Assembly: GCF_003441615.1 (NCBI RefSeq)
Contig: NZ_CP031842.1
Location: 1,382,501 to 1,446,500 of the forward strand
DNA from: Dechloromonas sp. HYN0024
GTDB lineage: Bacteria; Pseudomonadota; Gammaproteobacteria; Burkholderiales; Rhodocyclaceae
Direction of reading: 5' to 3'
Length of the DNA: 64,000 bases
Shown here piece by piece: positions 58,072-64,000 of the stretch. Under the pieces are notes generated by a model, which ran no database searches, was not told the DNA's origin, and saw only the letters and a list, made by a program, of their open reading frames with translations. The translations under genes were made by a program, and so were the position numbers. Numbering within the stretch: the stretch's first letter is position 1; each line of letters opens with the position of its first letter.

Positions 58072-58077
58072 TATAAT
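58072..58077 (+). promoter_or_regulatory. Candidate -10 box of the hemerythrin-LuxR gene
   Basis: An exact TATAAT, 38 bases before the ATG. No good -35 hexamer lies 16-18 bases upstream, where the palindrome ends, which suggests that an activator is needed. Confidence 0.5.
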
Positions 58078-58115
58078 TCATACAGTTATAAACCCATCAG
58101 TCTTTTGAGAACCCG

Positions 58116-58886
58116 ATGAAAACACACCATACTGGTCACGCCGAAATCGATCAGCAGCATCAGATCCTGGAGAGCATGGTTGGCGAGTTGGCAACGTTTT
58201 GTCCTAGGGCAGACCAAAGTCTCTGCGCGCCATGCAATGAATGCACTTCGCTACAGTGCAAGCAATGCGCCACGTCCCTGGCGGTGATTGTCAGCGAGCT
58301 AATGGCGTTTCATATCGGACATTCCACCTACGAAGAAAGAATGATGGAATTGTTGCCATCAACGTCGAATTGCCAGGCTCACATCAGGGCGCACAAGGCT
58401 TCTCACGAAGGGATGTTGAAGCAACTGAAGAAGTTCACGCCTCAATTCATTCACGACAATCTGGGGACTGCAGCCAGTCAAATGAACCGCCTTCTCAAGG
58501 ATTGGCTGGGTGATCACGTTGTCCTGTTTGATAACCGTTTGGTGGATCTCAGTTCTGCCATAAGGCAAGGCATTGATTTTGATAGTGAATTGGTCGCCAT
58601 GCTCGACGAGCATGTGTTTCCCAATCGACCGACGATAGCGAAGCCGGCGACCACCCGATCGTTGTCGGTACGGAAAAGAATGGAAGTTCGGGGGCGCTTC
58701 GAGTCACTCTCTCCGGCTCAGCGCGCCGTATTCTGGCTAGTTGTTAGCGGCAAGACGAACCGTGAAATTGGAGAGGAGCTGGGCGTCACGGTCAATACAG
58801 TCAAAACCCACCGAGCTGCGGTTTTCCAGAAGATGGAAGTCGCGTCGGTGGTGGAACTGGTCACAAAAGCGGATGTGCTGCGTTGA
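58116..58886 (+). CDS. Hemerythrin / Cys-cluster / LuxR-type transcription regulator
   Basis: A 256-residue one-component regulator. The hemerythrin domain (about 1-160) shows ligands in HAEIDQQHQIL, FHIGHSTYEERM, HIRAHKASHEG and GDHVVLFDNR. Inserted after its first helix is a six-cysteine segment (Cys29, 37, 40, 43, 48, 51; C-x7-C-x2-C-x2-C-x4-C-x2-C) that could bind iron-sulfur or zinc. The C-terminus (about 190-256) is a LuxR/FixJ-type HTH: LSPAQRAVFWLVVSGKTNREI and GVTVNTVKTHRAAVFQKM. There is no receiver domain. It probably senses O2, NO or redox state directly. It lies divergent to nifB behind a palindromic promoter. Confidence 0.87.
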   Translation: MKTHHTGHAEIDQQHQILESMVGELATFCPRADQSLCAPCNECTSLQCKQCATSLAVIVSELMAFHIGHSTYEERMMELLPSTSNCQAHIRAHKASHEGMLKQLKKFTPQFIHDNLGTAASQMNRLLKDWLGDHVVLFDNRLVDLSSAIRQGIDFDSELVAMLDEHVFPNRPTIAKPATTRSLSVRKRMEVRGRFESLSPAQRAVFWLVVSGKTNREIGEELGVTVNTVKTHRAAVFQKMEVASVVELVTKADVLR

Positions 58887-59024
58887 GTGGGTGCGATCCA
58901 GCTGTATTCACATTGCATTGCTACCCGCCTTCTTTTCAATCCTGAGGCTCAGGTTTGAAGAGAAGACAAATTTATCGAAGGTCATCGGGTAGTTTCAGAC
59001 AGGAGTCTGGCGTTTCACCCTTCT

Positions 59025-59046
59025 CATGCCACGGGGTGATGACATG
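59025..59046. promoter_or_regulatory. Imperfect copy of the GGGGTGATG palindrome half
   Basis: CATGCCAC-GGGGTGATGACATG contains the nine bases GGGGTGATG shared with the 30-bp palindrome at 58027, with a degenerate left arm. It lies about 125 bases before the GGDEF-EAL gene and could be a weaker site for the same regulator. Confidence 0.35.
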
Positions 59047-59169
59047 AATAATTTTTTAACAGACCATGAGGTATCGCTTGTGCTCGTTGATTCTGCATGA
59101 GCGACGAAAATCAAATTATCGGTATGTTCTGGAATAAGCCTGTTTAACGTCCAATGCCAATTATTCGCA

Positions 59170-61437
59170 ATGCCATTTTCTAGAAAGCACCCCGCGATGG
59201 AGGCGCGCCACGTCGACCTGGATGACGAGGCCTGGATCGAATCAACCATCTTTGGCTTACATAATCTGGTTAGCAGCGGCTCACTCAATAATCCGACCAT
59301 TGACACTCATGTCATACGCATGGATGAAAGCCGGATACGTCTGGCTGCCAATGTATTTGCCAATTCACATGACGGTATCATGATTACTGACCCCCTTGGG
59401 GTGGTCGTCGATGTGAATCGCGCCTATAGCAAAATTACCGGTTTTCCCCCGGACGAACTGATTGGGCGTCAATCCAATCTGCTGACATCGGATCATCACC
59501 CCGTTGAATTCCGGGATTCCCTGCGGGAAAGCCTTCAGACCAAAGGTTTCTGGCGCGGAGAGGTCAGCAACCTGCGGAAGAACGGGAAACTATGTACCGA
59601 GTTTATGTCGGTGAGTGCGGTCTACGATTCGATAGGTGAAGTGACGCATTTTGTTGCCATTTATACCGATATCTCGGCATTAAAGGAAAGTCAGCGACAA
59701 CTCGAGCATCTTGCCTATCACGATGCATTGACCGGATTGCCCAATCGCGTGCTACTGGTCGATCGGATCCAGCATGGGCTGGCGCAGGCAACGCGGCGAA
59801 AGGGGTTGGTTGCCGTCTGTTTTCTCGATCTGGATGATTTCAAGCCGATCAACGATCTGTACGGGCACAATAACGGCGATCTGGTTCTGATCGAAGTGGC
59901 TCAGCGACTGAAGCAGGCGGTCCGCGAAGGGGATACTGTGGCGCGTATCGGCGGCGATGAATTCGCGGTACTGCTGACCGATCTGGAAGGCCCCCAGGAT
60001 GCCAAAACGGTCATATTGCGCATGCTGGACAGCGTGGCACGGCCTTACTCAGTCGATTCGGCAACGGCTGTAATCTCGGCCAGTATCGGTTACACCCTGA
60101 TCCCGGGTGACGATGGAGACCCGGACAACCTGTTGCGACATGCCGACCAGGCTATGTATGTCGCAAAAGAGGAAGGCCGAAACCGGATTCATTTATTCGA
60201 TATCGAACACGACCAGCGAACCAGAAGTAAGCGGGAGAATGTCTCGCGTATCAAGAAAGCCTGTCAGGACAACGAGTTTCGCCTTTTCTATCAACCCAAG
60301 GTCGATATGCGGCGTGGCAAGGTTGTCGGCATGGAGGCGCTGATCCGTTGGCAGCATCCTGAGCTTGGCTTGCTGTCTCCCGCCGACTTTCTGCTGCCCC
60401 TCGGCGACCATCCGCTACTGGTCGATATCGGCAACTGGGCGATTCGTGAGGCCCTCGGTCAGATGGCCAAATGGCAGGCGGAAGGGCATCAACTTCCCGT
60501 CAGCGTGAATATCTCCGGTGGTCATCTGCTCGATCCGGATTTTGTCTCAAGTCTTGCCAATCAACTAGCCGCATTTCCGCAGCTGAATCCACGTGACCTG
60601 CAACTCGAAATTCTCGAAACTGCCGCTCTGGAAGATGTCGCGCATGTTTCAAAGGTAATCAAAAAATGTACCGAGCTGGGCGTCCAGTTTGCCCTGGATG
60701 ATTTTGGCACGGGCTATTCGTCCCTGCTCTATTTGAAACGACTGCCTGCCAGAACCCTGAAAATCGACCAGTCGTTCGTGCGTGATCTGCTGGATACCCC
60801 GGAAGGCGCCGATGCGATTGTCTGCATTCAGGCCCTGGCCTCGGCATTCAAACGTAAAATTGTTGCCGAGGGTGTTGAATTTATCGAGCAGGGTATCGTG
60901 CTCCTGCGCCTTAACTGCGACGTCGTACAAGGCTATGCCATCGCCCGTCCGATGCCGGCCGACGAAGTTCAAAACTGGGTCGAGACCTATCGACCAGACC
61001 CGGCCTGGGCAGCCAGCCTCAAGTTGCCATGGCGCCGTAGCGACTTTCCCTTACTCGCGGCGGAAGTTGAACAGCGACGTTGGATAAAGATTGTCGCCAC
61101 GGCAGTCAAGCGCGAAGATAGTGAGCTGCTGCTTTCACGCATCCGCAGTTTGCAAAAAAGCTCCTTTGGCCACTGGTATTACGGAATCGCCAAGGACCGC
61201 TACGGGAGCATGCCCGAGTTCAAGAAAATCCCTGATTTGCACATGAACGTCTATCGCATCAGTGCAGAAATCGGGGCCTGCCTTTCTCGTGGTGAGCATA
61301 CTCAGGCAAGTGCCTTGCTGGCCGAGCAAAATGCCTGCAGCCGGGTGCTTCTCGAGGGCCTCGTTACACTGCGCAAGGCAATCGTGACGCATACCCAAAA
61401 ACCGGTTTTGCCACCACCAAGCCCATCGTTCTTGTAG
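59170..61437 (+). CDS. PAS-GGDEF-EAL cyclic-di-GMP protein with CZB-like tail
   Basis: A 755-residue cytoplasmic protein. A PAS domain (about 55-175; RLAANVFANSHDGIMITDPLG) is followed by GGDEF (about 180-350) with an intact catalytic motif ARIGGDEFAVLL and an RxxD inhibition site (REGD). The EAL domain (about 365-615) has GMEALIRWQHPELG, DDFGTGYSS and KIDQSFV, so both activities look possible. The last 130 residues (SFGHWYYG, PEFKKIPDLHMNVYRIS) resemble a chemoreceptor zinc-binding (CZB) domain that has lost most zinc ligands. The start is uncertain (weak ribosome-binding site; ATG 59197 also possible). It follows the hemerythrin-LuxR gene on the same strand. Confidence 0.88.
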   Translation: MPFSRKHPAMEARHVDLDDEAWIESTIFGLHNLVSSGSLNNPTIDTHVIRMDESRIRLAANVFANSHDGIMITDPLGVVVDVNRAYSKITGFPPDELIGRQSNLLTSDHHPVEFRDSLRESLQTKGFWRGEVSNLRKNGKLCTEFMSVSAVYDSIGEVTHFVAIYTDISALKESQRQLEHLAYHDALTGLPNRVLLVDRIQHGLAQATRRKGLVAVCFLDLDDFKPINDLYGHNNGDLVLIEVAQRLKQAVREGDTVARIGGDEFAVLLTDLEGPQDAKTVILRMLDSVARPYSVDSATAVISASIGYTLIPGDDGDPDNLLRHADQAMYVAKEEGRNRIHLFDIEHDQRTRSKRENVSRIKKACQDNEFRLFYQPKVDMRRGKVVGMEALIRWQHPELGLLSPADFLLPLGDHPLLVDIGNWAIREALGQMAKWQAEGHQLPVSVNISGGHLLDPDFVSSLANQLAAFPQLNPRDLQLEILETAALEDVAHVSKVIKKCTELGVQFALDDFGTGYSSLLYLKRLPARTLKIDQSFVRDLLDTPEGADAIVCIQALASAFKRKIVAEGVEFIEQGIVLLRLNCDVVQGYAIARPMPADEVQNWVETYRPDPAWAASLKLPWRRSDFPLLAAEVEQRRWIKIVATAVKREDSELLLSRIRSLQKSSFGHWYYGIAKDRYGSMPEFKKIPDLHMNVYRISAEIGACLSRGEHTQASALLAEQNACSRVLLEGLVTLRKAIVTHTQKPVLPPPSPSFL

Positions 61438-61511
61438 TCATTCGGGTGACTAAAGGCTCAGGGCGGGGGACGGTATCGACTGACGGGGTAGATTCGCGCC
61501 AGCCGGTGGGG

Positions 61512-62351
61512 CTAGTCGAACAGGTTAAGCAGTGAATCCAGGCCGCCGAAGTTGATCGCAATGTCAGCCTTGGCGCGGGTTGCCGGTTTGGCCCGGAAGG
61601 CTACGGATAGTCCTGATTGCGCCATCATCAGCAGGTCATTCGCACCATCGCCGCAGGCGATGACCTGGGCCTTTTTGAGCCCGAGTTCGTCGGTCAGGCG
61701 GGCGAGGTGGTGGGCTTTGGCAGAGGCGTCGACGATGTCGCCGACGACGCGGCCGGTCAGCTTGCCGCCAGAAATCTCGAGTTCGTTCGACGTGGCAAAG
61801 TCGAAGCCGAGTTCGATGCGCAGGCGTTCGGTGAAATAGGTAAAGCCTCCCGACAGGATGGCGGTGCGCAGTCCGGCGTTCTGGGCGGCCTCAAGCAGTT
61901 CGCGGGCGCCGGGTGAGAGCAGCAGGCGCTCGCCAAAGACGCGGGCGAGGACGCGGGCATCCAGCCCGGCGAGGAGGGCGAGACGCTGGCGCAGGCTTTC
62001 GCGGTAGTCAATCTCGCCCCGCATGGCGGCTTCGGTGACGGCCGAGACTTCTTCCTTCTTGCCGGCGAAGTCGGCGAGTTCATCGATGCATTCGATGGTG
62101 ATCAGTGTCGAATCCATGTCGAAGCAGATCAGGCCGAAGTCGGAGAGCTTCTTGCCGGTTTCGACAAAGGCCCAGTCGAGCTTTTCTGCTTCGATCAACG
62201 GGATCAGGGCGTCGAATTCCGCCGTCCGCGTCGTACCCTTGAGGCGAACCACCTGCGGTGGGCGGGGTTCGACGGTCGATGCGCCAGTGGCGGCGACCAG
62301 ACGTTCAAGCAGGAAGGTAGGAAGGGCGCCGCCCTGGATGATCAGGTTCAT
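61512..62351 (-). CDS. serB: Phosphoserine phosphatase
   Basis: Last step of serine synthesis. The HAD nucleophile motif is CFDMDSTLITIECIDELADFAG (split here as FDMDSTL), the second motif is LSGGFTYFTERL, and the third is ACGDGANDLLMM. An N-terminal ACT-like part precedes it. The start is ATG 62351 (MNLIIQGGALPTFLLERL), 279 residues; the longer frame to 62423 has no family support. It lies 28 bases after a small membrane protein gene. Confidence 0.95.
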   Translation of the reverse strand: MNLIIQGGALPTFLLERLVAATGASTVEPRPPQVVRLKGTTRTAEFDALIPLIEAEKLDWAFVETGKKLSDFGLICFDMDSTLITIECIDELADFAGKKEEVSAVTEAAMRGEIDYRESLRQRLALLAGLDARVLARVFGERLLLSPGARELLEAAQNAGLRTAILSGGFTYFTERLRIELGFDFATSNELEISGGKLTGRVVGDIVDASAKAHHLARLTDELGLKKAQVIACGDGANDLLMMAQSGLSVAFRAKPATRAKADIAINFGGLDSLLNLFD

Positions 62352-62379
62352 GGTGTTCCGATTGAGGTGGACGCTGCGT

Positions 62380-62670
62380 TTATTCCCGTGGTGCCCCGGC
62401 GCTCTCGCCGGCAGCCGGCGCATTTGTCGACGGCCAAAGCGTCTGGCGGAGATTGAACAGATAGCTTCCCGTGGCGATCACTGCGGCGACAAGGCCGAGT
62501 GTGATCTTGAGCGAGGATTCCATAAGGTCGTCGGGGGCAAAGAAAATCCACCAGGCGCCAACGAGCAAACCGATCAGCGCACCGCGCAGGTAAATCCACC
62601 GGCGAACGGAGGGGTGACAGGCGGCGGTTTCCGGGGGCTCGGGCGGCTGGTTTTCAGTTTGACCGGTCAT
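62380..62670 (-). CDS. Small two-helix membrane protein, function unknown
   Basis: A 96-residue protein with a proline-rich start (MTGQTENQPPEPPETA), two membrane helices (RGALIGLLVGAWWIFFA and ITLGLVAAVIATGSYLF), and a short polar tail. No family is recognised. It lies between aroG (25 bases upstream) and serB, in an apparent minus-strand operon. Confidence 0.75.
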   Translation of the reverse strand: MTGQTENQPPEPPETAACHPSVRRWIYLRGALIGLLVGAWWIFFAPDDLMESSLKITLGLVAAVIATGSYLFNLRQTLWPSTNAPAAGESAGAPRE

Positions 62671-62695
62671 GCGATTATTCCGCGTTATGAGTTTC

Positions 62696-63769
62696 TCAGG
62701 ACAACCGTTCCGGCAGAACGTCGCGCAGCATGACGGCGGCGTCGCGGATCATCTTTTCGGTGGTGGCCCAGTCGACGCAGCCATCGGTGACCGAGCAGCC
62801 ATATTTGAGCTGGCTCAGGTCGGCCGGGATGGGCTGGTTGCCGGCTTCGATGTTCGATTCGATCATGACGCCGAGCAGCGACTTGTTGCCATTGCGGATC
62901 TGGTTGACCACGTCGGCCATGACCAGCGGCTGCAATTCAGGTTTTTTCGAGCTGTTGGCATGCGAGCAATCGACGACGATATTGGTCGGCAGCTTGGCTT
63001 TGACCATGGCCTGTTCGGCCACGGCGACCGATACCGCATCGTAGTTCGGCTTGCCGTCGCCACCACGCAGTACGACATGGCCGTAGGCATTGCCAGTGGT
63101 GCGCACGATGGCGACGCGGCCTTCGCTGTTGAGGCCAAGGAAGGAGTGCGGATTGGAGGCCGACAGGATGGCATTGGTGGCGACGGCCAGATCGCCACTG
63201 GTGGCGTTCTTGAAGCCGACCGGCGTGGACAGGCCGGATGACATTTCGCGGTGCGTCTGGGATTCGGTGGTACGCGCGCCGATAGCCGTCCACGTGATGA
63301 GATCGCCGTAGTATTGCGGGCCATAGGGGTCGAGCGCCTCGGTGCCGGTGGGCAGGCCGAGTTCGTTAACGTCGAGCAGGAACTGGCGGGCCTTTTCCAT
63401 ACCGACATTGACCTGGAAGGAATCATCCATGAACGGGTCGTTGATGTAGCCCTTCCAGCCGACCGTCGTACGCGGCTTTTCGAAATAGACGCGCATGACG
63501 ATCTGCAGCGTGTCGCCGACGTCATCGGCCAGCTTTTTCAGGCGGCGGGCGTAGTCCATGCCAGCGATCGGATCGTGGATGGAGCAGGGGCCAACGACGA
63601 CGAACAGGCGGTGGTCCTTGCGGTCAAGAATCTTGCGCAACAGGTTGCGGCCGTGGGTGACGGTCTTGGCAGCCTTGGCAGAGAGCGGCAGGCGATGCTG
63701 GATTTCGTCCGGCGTCGGCATGGCGTCGAAGGCACTAACGTTTACGTTGTCGATTTTTTGCGTGGTCAT
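62696..63769 (-). CDS. aroG: 3-deoxy-7-phosphoheptulonate synthase (class I)
   Basis: First step of the shikimate pathway: condenses PEP and erythrose 4-phosphate. The 357-residue enzyme has the class I motifs FVVVGPCSIHDPIAGMDYARRL, MRVYFEKPRTTVGWKGYINDP, GARTTESQTHREMSSGLSTPVGFKN, and VDCSHANSSKKPELQ. Which aromatic amino acid inhibits it cannot be read here. It follows mfd by three bases. Confidence 0.96.
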   Translation of the reverse strand: MTTQKIDNVNVSAFDAMPTPDEIQHRLPLSAKAAKTVTHGRNLLRKILDRKDHRLFVVVGPCSIHDPIAGMDYARRLKKLADDVGDTLQIVMRVYFEKPRTTVGWKGYINDPFMDDSFQVNVGMEKARQFLLDVNELGLPTGTEALDPYGPQYYGDLITWTAIGARTTESQTHREMSSGLSTPVGFKNATSGDLAVATNAILSASNPHSFLGLNSEGRVAIVRTTGNAYGHVVLRGGDGKPNYDAVSVAVAEQAMVKAKLPTNIVVDCSHANSSKKPELQPLVMADVVNQIRNGNKSLLGVMIESNIEAGNQPIPADLSQLKYGCSVTDGCVDWATTEKMIRDAAVMLRDVLPERLS

Positions 63770-63772
63770 AAT

Positions 63773-64000
63773 CTATTGGGTCAGCTTGCGAATCATGTCT
63801 TTCACTGCGGCTACCTTGTCATTCAGGGTGGGGCAGTGGCGTAAAAGTGAAATTTTATCCTGTCCGGCCAGCTTATAGCTGCGGTCTTTCTGGATCAAAT
63901 TGATAATCTTGATCGGTTCGATAGGGGCGAGCCGGGCAAATTCCGGACTGAACTGCAGGGTGATCTGGTCATTGGTGGCATCCAGCTTCTGGATGCACAG
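63773..64000 (-). CDS. mfd: Transcription-repair coupling factor, C-terminal fragment
   Basis: The frame is open through the right edge; only the last 75 residues are in the window. The stretch FARLAPIEPIKIINLIQKDR and YKLAGQDKISLLRHCPTLN resembles the C-terminal D7 region of Mfd, which displaces stalled RNA polymerase and recruits UvrA. The call rests on a short, less conserved end, so it is tentative. The stop is at 63773-63775, just before aroG. Confidence 0.7.
   Translation of the reverse strand: MCIQKLDATNDQITLQFSPEFARLAPIEPIKIINLIQKDRSYKLAGQDKISLLRHCPTLNDKVAAVKDMIRKLTQ

Overview
The window is a GC-rich chromosomal segment of a nitrogen-fixing bacterium, most likely a betaproteobacterium of the Rhodocyclales (Dechloromonas/Azonexus-like). 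This placement is an inference from gene content and order: nifV-cysE-nifW-nifZ-nifM, nifHDKT with LRV and NifY genes, nifB-fdxN-nifO-nifQ, DraT/DraG, MSHA-like pseudopilins and many hybrid sensor kinases. No rRNA, tRNA, CRISPR array, transposase or plasmid gene was recognised.

Layout. Positions 1-6000 hold hom (cut by the left edge), a rhomboid protease, a DUF2249 gene, a polytopic membrane protein, thrC and a methyltransferase. From 5882 to 13065 a minus-strand group carries a thioredoxin-TPR protein, an HDAC-like hydrolase, a hybrid histidine kinase, nnr, nadC and an unlisted 45-residue membrane protein. From 13232 to 17923 come pyrG, kdsA, eno, ftsB and a Bcp peroxiredoxin. From 17926 to 22019 (minus) lies the nifV operon: nifV, cysE, an unknown gene, nifW, nifZ, nifM. 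From 22317 to 29621 are tpm and an MSHA-like cassette consisting of a giant MshQ-like protein and four pseudopilins. From 29679 to 37105 (minus) lies the nifH operon: nifH, nifD, nifK, nifT, ferredoxin, nifY, a DUF6129 gene, an LRV [4Fe-4S] protein and an unknown gene. draT diverges from it. From 38253 to 51695 is an accessory nif region: a hemerythrin-sensor kinase, a SIR2-like / unknown / hemerythrin / Rieske operon, a MASE3-like kinase, a small unknown protein, a tandem SagB-type nitroreductase, an ankyrin protein and a Cache kinase. From 51729 to 57530 (minus) lies the nifB operon: nifB, fdxN, nifO, a flavodiiron protein, two [2Fe-2S] ferredoxins (one resembling Shethna protein FeSII), nifQ and draG. 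From 58116 to the end come a hemerythrin-LuxR regulator, a GGDEF-EAL protein, serB, a small membrane protein, aroG and the 3' end of mfd.

How it fits together. The window supplies nitrogenase (nifHDK), cofactor assembly and maturation (nifB, nifV, nifQ, nifM, nifZ, nifW, nifY, nifT, nifO, cysE), electron carriers, post-translational control (DraT/DraG acting on an arginine of NifH) and probable oxygen protection (FeSII-like ferredoxin, flavodiiron protein, hemerythrins). nifEN, nifA, nifL and nifSU are not here. Consensus -24/-12 (sigma-54) promoters were read by eye before nifV, nifH, nifB, the SIR2-like operon, the 86-residue gene and the SagB-like gene. Perfect TGT-N10-ACA NifA sites lie upstream of the first four. 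This ties several uncharacterised genes to the nitrogen-fixation regulon.

Most noteworthy are the NifA-type SIR2 / unknown / hemerythrin / Rieske operon, the sigma-54-linked tandem SagB nitroreductase unit, and the hemerythrin / Cys-cluster / LuxR fusion with a perfect 30-bp palindrome in its promoter. All family calls come from reading motifs and remembered family features; no database search was run.
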